DNA of 64,000 bases from Ypsolopha sequella. Taxonomy: Eukaryota > Arthropoda > Insecta > Lepidoptera > Ypsolophidae. Positions 36,470 through 47,630 of the stretch are shown here, in pieces. How positions within the stretch are numbered: position 1 is the first letter of the stretch; each line of letters starts with the position of its first letter. The notes below the pieces were generated by a model. That model was not told the origin of the DNA. It made no database searches and saw only the letters and a program-made list of their open reading frames with translations. The stretch covers positions 5,259,501 to 5,323,500 of the forward strand of contig OW203992.1 in assembly GCA_934047225.1 (NCBI GenBank), written 5' to 3'. The translations under genes and the position numbers were made by a program.

Positions 36470-36680
36470 GAGTTATTTTCTGTCTGACTGTCTGTTTGTG
36501 CGCGCACATCTCCGAAACAACTTAACCAATTTGGATGCGGTTTTCTTTACTATCATCGTAGTAGCCCTAGGCAACATAAAGGCTACAAGGGGTGTTAATA
36601 AAATAACGCCCAAGCCGAAAAAGGGGCAAAGCTGAATAAGCGTGGACGGAGCCGCGGGCAAAAGGCTAGTACTTAATAAA
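36470..36680 (+). repeat. RTE-like LINE 3' tail
   Basis: The order CTGTCTGACTGTCTGTTTGT, ATCTCCGAAACAACTTAACC, GACGGAGCCGCGGGCAAAAG and then a TAGTA end is a layout I recognise as common in moth genomes for the 3' region of a non-LTR element. Confidence 0.6.
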
Positions 36681-37113
36681 ATAACATTTATGAAGAGAAA
36701 ATGGAAATACATGATCAAACTGAACAAATTTTCCAAAGAAACATACCCAAACAAATTTCATTGACCTATACAAAATTTACAGTAGGTTATCAAATTTAGT
36801 AAGGAAACATGAAAATATTTTTGAATTTCCGCAGGTGTGTTTATTTGGGAAAGTTTTCCAGTATAATCAGTCAAATATATGGTTTCATTCAAAGATACCA
36901 TTTACACATTTATATATTTATGTACACTCTGTATAAAGATAGATCCCCAATTTAACTTATCTACAGGTTAGCGCGTGGAGATGTGTCAGTATTTGAAAAA
37001 TCGAAAATAGAGAAATTCGCTCAAAGGACTCCCGTCATCGATTTTGGAGCAAATTAAAACTGTATCCAAAGATTTATACTTGCGATTGTTGGCACTTGAT
37101 GAAACATAAACAG

Positions 37114-37228
37114 CATCTTGATTTTCAACACAAACACTTGTTACCATTTGTTTCATAAAATATAAGTGTGCAACAAATATTATTTTATGAAACAAATGGT
37201 ACAAGTGTTTGTGTTGAAAATCAAGATG
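37114..37228. repeat. 115 bp near-perfect inverted repeat
   Basis: CATCTTGATTTTCAACACAA, then ACACTTGT and CCATTTGTTTCATAAAATA are mirrored on the right with one small gap, around a loop of about 20 bases. TGTATCCAAAGATTT occurs on the left at 37062 and TGTATCCAAAGATTTTAG directly after the right arm. Confidence 0.75.
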
Positions 37229-37398
37229 TATCCAAAGATTTTAGAAAAATGACAACCCGCTCATATTGCAAAAACTAATCATTTAAAAGCATTATCATGG
37301 CAGGTTGGCAGATAAACCACTGGGTAACCGTCTCTGGGGTTAAACTCAGCACCAAGATCAACGAATGTCGTTTCTTGTCTGGGATTTAGGAGGGGTTT

Positions 37399-37900
37399 GA
37401 ACCTGGCCACAGGCCTGGGACGCCAGACTCTCTATTTTGTGAACCTGGCCATGGCCCTGGGACGCCAGACTCTCTATCTTGTGAACCTGGCCACGGCCTT
37501 GGGACACCGGACTCTGTATTGTGAACCTGGCCACGACCCTGGGTCGCCAGACTCTCTATTTTGTGAACCTGGCCATGGCTCTGGGATGCCAGACTCTTTA
37601 TCTTGTGAACCTGGCTACGGCCCTGGGACGCCAGACTTTCTATTTTGTGAACCTGGCCATGGCCCTGGGACGCCAGACTATCTATCTTGTGAACCTGGCC
37701 ACGGCCTTGGGACGCCGGACTCTCTATATTGTGAACCTGGCCACGACCCTGGGTCGCCAGACTTTCTATTTTGTGAACCTGGCCATGGCCCTGGGACGCC
37801 AGACTCTTTATCTTGTGAACCTGGCTACGGCCCTGGGACGCCAGACTCTCTATTTTGTGAACCTGGCCACGGCTCTGGGACGCCGGACTCTCTACCTTGT
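37399..37900 (+). repeat. Tandem array, 12 units of 42 bp with higher-order structure
   Basis: Units start with GAACCTGGC at 37399, 37441, 37483, 37523 and then every 42 bases to 37859. The third unit is 40 bases long. Units 2-6 resemble units 7-11 pairwise, so a five-unit block of about 210 bases was duplicated. Because 42 is a multiple of three and units avoid stops, the array reads open on both strands (14-residue repeats of CEPGHGPGTPDSLF type). It directly precedes a SINE body. Open frames here are a by-product of the repeat, not evidence of a gene. Confidence 0.95.
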
Positions 37901-38125
37901 GACCCGGGTTCGAATATTTCCGGTTAAACATGCACGAATGAGCTTTTCGGAAATTATGTGCTTAATTTTTGTATACTTACCATTCCTGGGGTAAAAAAAA
38001 CATGCGAGGTAAACCTGCATGCCCTGAAAAGGTTGCAAGTATGTGAAATATTAAGTACGGCAATAAGGTTCACCCCCTATCACGTTAGGACGTAAAAATC
38101 ATTGGCGAAAAGAGAGTGTGAAATT
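37901..38125 (+). repeat. SINE body joined to the 42 bp array
   Basis: GACCCGGGTTCGAATATTTC is a B-box-like start; ATGCACGAATGAGCTTTT matches ATGCACCAATGAGCTTTT in the SINE at 21548, and CATGCCCTGAAAA and CACGTTAGGACGTAA follow in the same order. The usual tRNA head is replaced by the array. Confidence 0.6.
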
Positions 38126-38306
38126 GAAAACTAGTTTCAGGAGAATCCTGATTTTGGCAAGACTGTGGACGTTTTGAACATTATTTTTGGTTATTATTAA
38201 TCTAAACAACATTTTCGATGTTTGACTTGTATTAATTTTTTGATTTTATCTAAAACAATAAAAACACATTCAGCTAACCTATTGGTAAAAAACCATTAAA
38301 GATATT

Positions 38307-38695
38307 TTCAATGCAAGTGCTCGTAAAGGCCCACTTTTTATGCATCAAAACCGAACAGAAAGTCTATTATTTTGCCCTAGGGCTTTATTATTATTATTTT
38401 TTTATTTATTTACAATGGTTGGCTAACCTGCAGCCTTTCCTGTGTATCATAAATGTTATACTTTTTTTCCACTGTTTAACGGCTCTGGAAACAATCGTTT
38501 TGAGCCAATCATAATTTAGAGTTCACAAGATTATATTTGTTTTATTTCCTCACACTATGCATTGAAAAACGTAGTATGATACACGGGTGTCAGAGCAATA
38601 AATTACTCGGTTACGTTTAAAACACTCGCTACGCTCGTGTTTTAAATCGTCCTCGTAATTTATTCGGTTTCGCCCTAGTAGCATAAACTACTATT
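38307..38695 (-). mobile_element. Two-module foldback element, copy 2
   Basis: Minus-strand copy of the element at 33978-34370, including the TGCATCAAAACCGAACAGAA segment and the ACTCGCTACGCTCGTG hairpin tip. Confidence 0.75.
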
Positions 38696-39099
38696 CTCAA
38701 ACTTCACGATTTTTAGTTCGACCTAAACATAGATCTAGACAATGTTAATTGACTCAGCCTAAAATATAATAATACTATTCCATAGACACCTCACAATTTG
38801 GTGACAGCGTTTGTATGGAGGTTTGCTTGTGATGACACTTCATCCATTAGTAAAAATGTCGGGAGGCGACAAAAATATCAAGATTTAGAGAAAGCTTCTT
38901 ATGTTACTAAGGGGGACTTTCTGAGGTAAGTTGGATTCAATTATGTCTTGAGCTGACGTTTCATTTCTATACTTAAAAACTTTTAGACATATTTTTGTCT
39001 CATAAAAATTTAACAAAGCTAAAAAAAGGAACCTATTTCAGTTTAGAAAGAGATTTTGGTGTTATACAAACGTAAGCAGGATCGATGTGATTAATTCGC

Positions 39100-39745
39100 T
39101 TAGATTATATTATGTTAATTCGAAAACCATTTCGAGATTTAGGTTTAATAAGCCGTATAGAACTTGTGGTCTAAAAAAATCTCATGATGATGATTTTTTT
39201 TTCGAAAAAGGTGCAACTTCCATTTGCCTTCTTGTGACGTCACTTTAGAAATTGCTGTTTAGACATCTGTCCTTTGCTATCAAGCTAAATCACTATCACT
39301 ATCACTACATAGTATAAAACAAAGTCGCTTCCCGCTGTCTGTCTGTCACTATGTATGTTTAGATATTTAAAACTACGCAACGGATTTTGATGCGGTTTTT
39401 TTAAATAGATAGAGTGATTGAAGAGAAAGGTTTGTATTTATAAAACATGCCCGTGCAAAGCTGGGGCGGGTCGCTAGTTTATAATAACTATATAACTGAT
39501 TTGACAGCTGGACGACAGATGAGTAAGTAGACAGACAGAGACGGACCACTTTTTTTTATAAGCAATCACACTTCACAGTCGGTATAATTTCTAAAATTCT
39601 CAAGTGACGTCATATCCGGCAATTATTTAAAAAACCATAAAAATAATGGTTAATTTATATACCAAAATAATGAAAAGTATCTATGTCCTAAAATGACGTA
39701 AATTCTTTGAAAAAAGTGTAAAAAAATCTTTTAGAAATTTAATTA
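39100..39745 (-). repeat. Dispersed repeat family R-A, copy 3, split by another repeat
   Basis: Minus-strand copy of 31740-32180. It is interrupted at about 39290-39535 by a different repeat that contains CGCTGTCTGTCTGTCACTAT and ends GGGCGGGTCGCTAGTTTATA, a common lepidopteran LINE-tail layout. Confidence 0.65.
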
Positions 39746-40335
39746 TGAATAAATATAATTTTAGCTATGTAAGCCTTTTATTTATAGTTAGATAATAAAA
39801 GCATTAGATAGATACCAATGGCATCCTGAGCATGTTCGCGAGCAGGTTTGATTTTCAGTACATGAACCATTGTACGATGATTCATGTACTGAAAAATAAA
39901 AATATGTAAATATAGGTTTATGTTACTAACAATAGGTTAAGCAGTTTTATTTTTCTTACTAACACTATTGTAGATACTGTGTGTGTTATATGGCTTGATG
40001 GTGGCCGAAATAAATGAATTATTATTATTATTATTATTATAGTAATATAGTAATGAAAAAATAGACTTAATATTTTTCGAAATATTTCGACCCCATCAGT
40101 GAGGCCGTCATCATCATCAGTGACTCGACTGATGAGGTGGAAATATTTCGAAAAATATTAAGTCTATTTTTTCATTACTATATTACTATCTAATGCTTTT
40201 ATTATCTTACTATAAATAAAAGGCTTACATAGCTAAAATTATATTTATTCATAATTAAATTTCTAAAAGATTTTTTTACACTTTTTTCAAAGAATTTACG
40301 TCATTTTAGGACATAGATAACCGTATTTTTTATTA
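39655..40335. repeat. Nested inverted duplication
   Basis: Arms of about 150 bases at 39655-39813 and 40190-40335 are mirrored (for example AATTATGAATAAATATAATT). Inside the spacer, 40043-40098 and 40135-40192 form a second inverted repeat with TAGACTTAATATTTTTCGAA. An ATT microsatellite is at 40018-40039. The outer arms include the end of repeat R-A. Confidence 0.75.
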
Positions 40336-40340
40336 CTATA

Positions 40341-40602
40341 CAAGGTGACTTTTTGATCATCGTCCAAATTCATACTGGAGGCTTGGTAAGTGATCAGCAT
40401 CATAAATCGATAACAATTTTTGTGAAATTCGTATAATGAAATTTTGACTTCCCATAGTAATTCACCCCCAGTCCTAACTGAATCACTATGGAGAGTCGAA
40501 ATTTAGTTTTATGAATTTTACAAAAATCGTTATTGGTTCATGATGCTGATGAGTTACTAAGGCTCAAGTATGAATTTGGACGATGTTCACAAATTCACCT
40601 TA
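40341..40602. mobile_element. Foldback MITE, family CAAGGTGA, copy 2
   Basis: Same structure as 32991-33252, with the right end changed to TCACCTTA. TA flanks both sides. Confidence 0.8.
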
Positions 40603-40960
40603 TATAATGCTACAATTATTTAATTTTAGAAATTAAGCCAATGGGAATTCACCAAGGATCCACAAATAATCACCTTTAAGATTGTAGGTTTAGACGGTCA
40701 CTACTCAATACTCAAAATTTTTATTGCAAGCATAATGTACATTATAGATGTTACATACAAATTTTAGATCATTATGCACCCAGTTGGGCACAGCAATATT
40801 GTGAGAAAAGGCGGCTTATTTCGAAATTTTATAAATATACTTTATGAGTTTTGTATGCTGAGTTAAGTTTAATATAGGTATAACTATTTTATGACAGACT
40901 ATTATCGTCCAAATATTCTTGGACATTTAGCAATTAATAGATATTTTAAATGTTGTCTAT

Positions 40961-41348
40961 AATAGTAGTTTATGCTACAAGGGCGCCAAGGAATAAATTA
41001 CGAGGACGATTTAAAACACGAGCGTAGCCAGTGTTTTAAACGTAACCGAGTAATTTATTGCTCTTACGCCCGTGTATCATACTACGTTTTTCAATGCATA
41101 GTGTGAGGAAATAAAACAAATATAATTTTGTGAACTTTAAATTGTAATTGGCTCAAAAGGACTACATCCAGAGCCGTTAAACAGTAGAAAAAAAGTATGA
41201 CATTTATGGTACACAGGAAAGGCTGCAGGTTAGCCAACCTAAATAAATAAAAAAAAATAAAAAAAATAAAGCCCTAGGGCAAAATAATCGACTTTCTGTT
41301 CGGTTTTGATGCATAAAAAGTAGGCCTTTACGAGCACTTGCATTGAAA
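40961..41348 (+). mobile_element. Two-module foldback element, copy 3
   Basis: Plus-strand copy of 33978-34370. The tip of the left hairpin reads ACGAGCGTAGCCAGTG, which is the inverse of the tip in copies 1 and 2. Confidence 0.75.
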
Positions 41349-42479
41349 AGATTATTAGAGTACAGGTCTCGCCAGTAGCAATAAAATTCGGAAAAATATA
41401 AAAGTGTACTTGGCGATTCCCGTACTCTTAATGCCCTTATGACAAAAGGGTTGAAATTTTGATTAACAAAAATATATTTTTATAAATTTATCCAATTTTC
41501 TTTCCGTCAAAAGAAATACAATCCTAAAACGACTAGACCTAAATCTAATCCCTAGCTCACACACAAGGCATACCAAAATATTCCATCAGATCTCCGCGCT
41601 GGGTTTATTTGATTACGTGCAGAGAGGCCGGACAGAATGGACAAAAAACATTGTTAGATTTAGAAATAAAGCGGGCAGCAGGGTCTCTGGGGCCCTCAGT
41701 GGACGCTAAACGCCTGTTAGCACGCAGTCCAGGGATGGACTAGGGTGATTGGTGGCTGAAAATTTGTAATTTGGCGTTTAAACATCAAAAAACAGTGAGC
41801 AGAAGAAGACTAGTATTCTAAATATTACTAGAGTGCATCAAAAACTAGAAAAGATCAACTAGAAACAAATTTATAATAATATTTATCTACTCCCATACTG
41901 CAATAGGGTAATTGCATTATCGTAATAATAGCTGATTATGCATTCGCAGCGACGAAAATCAGTTTATAAGTACCTAGATTGTTTATCCGATGTTATAATT
42001 TCACGTTATAACACCGTGATTCTGCACTGCGATTGGCCCAATTTATTTTAAAACCGTTAGAGAGCCAATCAACCACAGAGATGAGACATAAGCCACGCCC
42101 TCTTTGTCCTGATTCACCCTCAAGACGGCATTACCGAACGACACACCTGTGTTTCATGAACTAGTATTCTTCTTCTCATTTTTCGTGAAATTATTACCTA
42201 TAGTTGAAAATATCATGAATAAAGACGATCTTTTTGATGGTCACCTCTTTCGCCTCTTCCACATCCATTAATCTAGTCATACAAGCTCTTTGTAGATCTC
42301 AATATGTACGTCAAGTTTTTTGTAATAGTTCTTATTGAATGAAAAAGACGTTTTGTAGGATGGCTTCCTAGGAGAAACAGTTTTCCATAATATTTCGTAG
42401 ATTCTACAGATTTTTGCTTGACCGACCTTAACATTGTAAAATTTCAGGTTGAGTTTTTCTTTGTCTGTGTTATGTTGAT
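41349..42479. other. Non-coding stretch, one unassigned open frame
   Basis: A frame at 41553-41744 reads about 63 codons and ends ARSPGMD with a stop. It has no recognised motif and may be repeat-derived. Nothing else was recognised. Confidence 0.3.
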
Positions 42480-42965
42480 TCTTCATTTGACTGCAAAGGC
42501 ACGATTGGCGGTTCATAATGGAGTGTTGGCTCCTACACTTATGTATGGCAGTGAATGTTGGGTATGGCAAGATAAACATCAAAGTAGAGTGAATGCAGTG
42601 GAAATACGTAGTATGTGTGGTTTAACATTAAATGACAGAGTGAAAAATATCAACTGAAAGAAGATGTAGTGACTAGAATAGAAGAATAATGATTCAGTGA
42701 TTTTGACATGTAAAGAGGATGAATGAAAGTAGAGTGACGAAAGAAATTTATGGTGCGCAAGTGGAAGGTACAGCTCGATCAAGCTGCCCTAGAAGGACAT
42801 ATGCCGACCAAATTAGCGACATACTGAAGAAGGGCCATGTCAAAAGTAGTCGGAATAGAAGAGTTTGTATGACTAGATTGATGGATGTGGAAGAAGCCAA
42901 AGAGGTGTAGTCTCTGCCTACCCCTGAGAGAGACAGGCGTGAGTATATGTATGTATGTATGTTGA
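42480..42965 (+). pseudogene. RTE-like LINE reverse transcriptase 3' fragment
   Basis: Codons at 42493-42655 read KARLAVHNGVLAPTLMYGSE and then NAVEIRSMCGL, typical of the RTE-type RT C-terminus; a second piece at 42719-42908 reads RMNESRVTKEIYGA and RRTYADQISDILKKG, ending LMDVEEAKEV. Frameshifts separate the pieces. A CTACCCCTGAGAGAGACAGG tail ends in an ATGT repeat (42944-42960), the insertion tail. The copy is 5' truncated and dead. Confidence 0.8.
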
Positions 42966-43284
42966 TTCTTCTATTATTGTAAATAAAAGTATCAGTATAA
43001 TTAATGTCTCCTTATATATTTGTTACAATACACCTTAGTACCATAAAAAAATAATTGTGGCAGTTCTAATGACATCCATATTACCTTTATAATAAGGGTG
43101 AAAAAGTGGCTTGCGGATATTTTTTCAATAGTGCACACGATTTCTTATCTATTATTACAATATTATAACTCGAGTGTGACATTCGTTTTTATTTCTCACA
43201 CTTTTATTTTAATGATTATTTAAACAGGTGTATCAAACATAAAACATTTCAACAAAACTATTTCTTTGTTTCTATTTTTCATCC

Positions 43285-43356
43285 GGTTCCATGGTGTAAC
43301 GGTTAGCACTCTGGACTTTGAATCCAGCGATCCGAGTTCAAATCTCGGTGGAACCT
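43285..43356 (+). tRNA. tRNA-Gln (TTG)
   Basis: Identical to the genes at 27872 and 29998. Upstream it shares TCATCCGG with the minus-strand copy at 60559-60630. Followed by TGAACTTTTG. Confidence 0.95.
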
Positions 43357-45085
43357 GAACTTTTGCGCAATTTTTTTTTGTTTGCTGGTTCTCGTATCAT
43401 TTATACTTGCGACTTTCGGCACTTGGTGAAACTTGAAACGTTGAACATTATAATTTTAAGAGCTAGTGCCTGGAGTCAGTGAAATATTTTAATTAACATC
43501 TTCCCTTGAAAATGGAGTAAAACCCGAAACCGTTTGGGAGTTAACATAAATAAAGTGAAACTATAATGTACAAGTGTTTTTAACTCAAGACTCGTATCAT
43601 TTGTTTTATATGGCATGAGTGGAACTTTTTGACTGTCCGTAACTCTACACACACCACGTTTTTATTGTATTTTTAGGTGGCCAATACGAAAAGGTTTGTC
43701 CTTTAATTTGTCTGCAGCTAATTCGACAGTTATACCAACATTGTTGTATGTAGTAGTTATTTTGAATATATGTATGTAGATATAGACAAATTTTGAGGGA
43801 ATATTTCCATATTTTTGTGGAAATTTTATTTGTTTTCCCTTGTCTAAGTCCAGCCCTGTCCGGTCAGAATCGCCACTAATATATAATTCAGGAGCATCCA
43901 CGTGCGTCTCGGGCTCAATCAGTATCGTGAATAATAAATGCAGTTGCGAGCGGCGAGCGGCCACCTGACGATGATTGCGAGGCCCCGCGAGATTGAAGAT
44001 TTGGGGCCTGAGTCCGACCCTGTAGATTTATGATGTCATTGTGATTAGTTTTCTTTTTGCCGAAAAGATGGCCGGCAGATTTGTTAGAAATTATTGAGAA
44101 ATTGTAATTAATACATGAATTCGTTTTAGATATGGATAATGTCGATAACAATAAATCGAATCGAACTTTCATTTTTATTTGCCCGTTGTTTAGTATAATC
44201 AGTAGAAGATATGATTTCATTTTAAGACAGCAGTCTATTTACGCACGTTATATATCCACCCCCGCCAAAAGACGTTTTGTAAATATTTTGGAAATTCATT
44301 ACAAAACTCTCTCCTTTTTTTTACCAAAGAACAGTACACAATTAAGGCTGGACCGAGCCTAGAACATGAACAAGGCCAGATTTAAAACGAATATTTAGCG
44401 TACAATAATTCTTCTGTACAATAGCGATGTTCCTTAATTTATTGGACTTAAATTTGTATAATTGCAGCACTTGTTTGTGTTTTAATCTATCGCGTCTACT
44501 TTTGATAAAACAATATTTAACAATACCGGGTGTAACTGGATAGCTTTAAATTTGAATATATAGTGTAGCATTACTTTTTAAAATTAGTAAGCTATTTTAT
44601 AATCACGAGTGTAGTTTGGTCGATTTGGCCTGGCTTTGGACTGCCACCAGGCAAGACTGGCGACAGCCAAAAAAAAAAAAATCTGGATAAAGAAACTATA
44701 TAATTTGTTTTTCGAATGAACTAAAAATAACAAAACTGAAGTAAAAAATATGGTATAAAACACAATAATATCAGCAGAGTATTGGGTACGTAGGAACTTA
44801 TAAAATCAACACAAAAATTATGCCTAGTCCATCTTATTTTAGGATTTTGTTTTCCTTCAGCTTTAACGACGCAATTTGTTCACGATATTATGGATTTAAA
44901 TTTGGATATTGAAACTAGTTTATAGGATCCCAGAAACTACAATTTCGCGGAAGTTTTAATAACTTCTAGTCGAGAGAAAACGTAACTTTAAGGTGTTAAG
45001 GGCAATCGTTAGCTTTACATTAAGGAAGAAAATAATTGATTCAGAGTCTACTGGATGCTAGGCTACAGATATAAAAACCTGATAA
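43357..45085. other. AT-rich non-coding stretch
   Basis: No gene or clear repeat was recognised. An A-run lies at 44669-44680. Confidence 0.4.
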
Positions 45086-45114
45086 GGGTGTCGTCGTGAC
45101 TTAGGTGTTTGCAG

Positions 45115-45355
45115 TCTTCCAGAGAGTAGTCAATCAAGCCAAGATTGTCTGGCGCCAACTTCTGTTATAACACAGGAAGCTTACCCCGTCAGGGTACGTG
45201 GTCCGTACGTCCGGCCTCAATATGTGCAACCATACAATATGGTGGGAGAAATAGAAGAAAAATTGGGAAGACCCTTAAATAACCTGAAGGGACGCTGTAA
45301 AGAAATAAAACAACAGCGTCAAGACATGCCTATGAAATCTGGGCAAGGAAATTAA
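45115..45355 (+). CDS. Putative last exon of an unrecognised host gene
   Basis: A GTGTTTGCAG acceptor at 45105-45114 is followed by 79 codons and a TAA at 45353-45355. The frame would continue a codon split after its second base. The residues are compositionally protein-like: LPESSQSSQDCLAPTS, then VRGPYVRPQYVQPYN, then a charged helix-like EIEEKLGRPLNNLKGRCKEI, ending KSGQGN. GC content is higher than in the flanks. I do not recognise the family. The alternative is a chance frame; no upstream exon was identified, and the nearest downstream feature is Crypton copy A, whose 5' end starts about 340 bases later. Confidence 0.4.
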
Positions 45356-45691
45356 CGTATTGGAAACGGGACAAAAGGGATTTTCAGAGAATGAAACCAA
45401 AAGTACACAAAACTTACCAGGAAATGAAGAAAAAAACAGTCTTTCACAATCACTAGGGCAAATGTGCCCTGTTTCCTGGATTAAACTATATTTTAAATTT
45501 ATTGTGGCAAATTTCGCCTTCCTTCTACCACGATACTCTTTGATACGAGTATGAGAAAAATAACAAAAAAATGTGACAAAATATTCCAAATTTTCGAATT
45601 TGAAAATTCAGTAAAGCAATTAACGATAAAGAAAGAGTACACACAAAAATAAATGTTCCCTTGACCATACAAAATTTTCAGAAGGTTCTTA

Positions 45692-47625
45692 CATTTCACA
45701 TCACTGATGCTCTGAAAACAAGTTGTATTTAAGACATAAGATATTTTATTAATAGTTAAGATTACATGTCAAGAAAATGCTTAAAAAAAATTTACATATC
45801 TCTTGCTCTGTAAGTACACCCTTACACCCCTGAATGCCGGGGTGTATGACTATCATTACAGCATAGATTTTGGAATTTGAAAAAAGAACTGTCATACTCA
45901 TACTGCACGAAGAATATTTTTAAAAAGTTAATATTTTTTTTCTCGGTATCGATTAATTACTCGAATCGGAATCTAGACAATTTATTTTATAAAGATTTTA
46001 TTTTAAATATGGAACTATTTGTTTCCACATCGTATGTTAGATCTGGCCAGCAAGATTTAACGCGCTTGCGTGCGTGAAAAAAAAAAGGCAGTCTACTAGT
46101 AGGCGCGAAAGCATCGCGAAAGTAATTAATTTTCTTGTTTGAGTTCTTTTTCAAAAGTCTTAAACATGTCTAGTGACGAAGACATAGATCTAACGCCCGA
46201 TTTTATTAAAGAAAGGGCAAAAACAGTTGTCGAAAATACTCGTATATTACCGCCGAACTCGAAAGAAAGATATGTAAAGGCATACGACGAATTTATGAAA
46301 TGGCGGTCAGAAAAAAAAGTGAAATCTCTTTCTGAAAGTGTTTTTATATCATATTTTGATGAATTATCTAAGAGGCTACAACCTTCCAGTTTATGGTGCT
46401 TTTATTCCATGCTAAAATCTACAATGATGACAAAACATGACGTGAATTTGAAAGATTTTTCTAAACTTACTGCTTTCTTGAAAAGGCAGTCTGACGGCTT
46501 TAAAAGCAAGAAATCGAAGGTATTTACTGCAGAAGAAGTACAGAAATTCTTAAATGAAGCTCCGGATGAAATTTATTTAGCAATAAAGGTACCTACGTAT
46601 TTACTTGCCCTTTTTAATAAGTTACCAAAATATTTCACAAAAATACTATGCGAATTTGGTGCCTTTAATACAACTTATGTCTTTTTTACAGGTTGTTCTA
46701 ATTTTTGGGATATCGGGAGCCTGCAGAACCGTGGAATTGATAAACTTGACAATAGAAAATGTAGAAAAACATTACAAATTACTACTCATAAAACTGCCTA
46801 ACACGAAAACTAAAATTGACCGGTCATTTGTTGTGCATGAAGAATTTGCAAATTATGTTGAAAAATATCAAGCTCTTCGGCCTGAAAACGTGGATACAAA
46901 TCGTTTTTTTTCTTAATTACAGTAAAGGAAAATGCCACAGACAAGTAATAGGAAAAAACAAATTTACAGGCATGCCAAAGCAAATAGCCACATATTTAAA
47001 ACTGAGTAACGTAGAGTTATACACCGGGCATTGCTTTCGCAGAACATCAGCGACTCTATTGGCTGATTCGGGAGCCAACCTCACTCTGTTAAAAAGGCAC
47101 GGCGGCTGGAAGTCCAGCAAAGTGGCCGAAGGTTATATCGAAGATTCGGTGGCAAACAAAAGCAAAATTACTTCTAAAATAACAAAAAATATAAACTTGA
47201 AATCACCACGTCAAAGCACATCATCTGAGCCATTTTTTAATGAAGAAAATACTCGTAGTACCAGTCAACTGCCGCCATTTACGATGCAAGGACCTCAAGT
47301 CACTCAAACTCAAGTCTTATCATCACAAACTCATACTCAAACTATAAATATTCCTAAAAAGAACGTGACCATATCTCTTACAAATTGTAATAATTTTACT
47401 ATTAATTTTAATTAAATACACATTTTTTTCTTCTTAATAAATGTTAATTGAAACCTGCTGTCTTGTTGTTTACTTACCTCACAATCGATATGTAAAGCAG
47501 AGTATTTATCTCGGGCGTAAGCATCAATTGCATACTCGGGTTAATTAGCGCCTTCGCTTCGCTCAGGCGCCAAAAACCTCGTATGCAATTGATGTCATAC
47601 AGCCCTTGGTTAATAATCTACTATT
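45692..47625 (+). mobile_element. Crypton-like tyrosine-recombinase element, copy A
   Basis: The 5' end CATCACTGATGCTCTGAAAA matches the 5' end of copy C, and the 3' end TAATAATCTACTATTA matches copies B and C. The 3' region contains CTCGGGCGTAAG and a CCTTCGCTTCGCTCAGG hairpin, also shared in kind. The recombinase gene lies at 46166-47415. There are no long terminal inverted repeats, as expected for Cryptons. The next copy (B) begins within about 6 bases of this end. Confidence 0.65.
46166..47415 (+). pseudogene. Crypton-like tyrosine recombinase, intron-containing, one frameshift
   Basis: The start MSSDEDIDLTPDFIKERA precedes an N-terminal SAM-like core-binding region. A 103-base intron (46589-46691, GTACCT...TTACAG) is phase 0 and joins two frames into a run with GISGACRTVEL, where R is the first catalytic arginine. 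The catalytic domain continues with GHCFRR (H-x-x-R), RHGGWKS (H/W) and VAEGYIEDS (the nucleophilic tyrosine), so all key residues are present. A run of eight T at 46904-46911 shifts the frame into a stop at 46914; one base fewer would keep it open. A Q/T/S-rich tail ends NNFTINFN. The enzyme family cuts and joins DNA through a 3'-phosphotyrosine link. The frameshift may be real decay or a sequence error in the T run. Confidence 0.8.
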
Positions 47626-47630
47626 AAAAA

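Noticed and set aside
37386..37994. Long open frames of 157-181 codons on both strands
   Set aside because: They arise because a 42 bp stop-free unit is repeated. There is no start context, splice signal or domain.
40100..40150. Functional hammerhead ribozyme
   Set aside because: Core-like bases are present, but stem I does not pair and stem II is too short. It is kept only as a weak relative in the findings.
41553..41744. Host exon ending ARSPGMD
   Set aside because: There is no splice acceptor in the right frame and no recognisable domain, so it is listed only as an unassigned frame.
46904..46920. A second intron in the recombinase instead of a frameshift
   Set aside because: TTTTTTTTCTTAATTACAG looks like an acceptor, but no matching donor gives a better protein. 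One extra T explains the break more simply.
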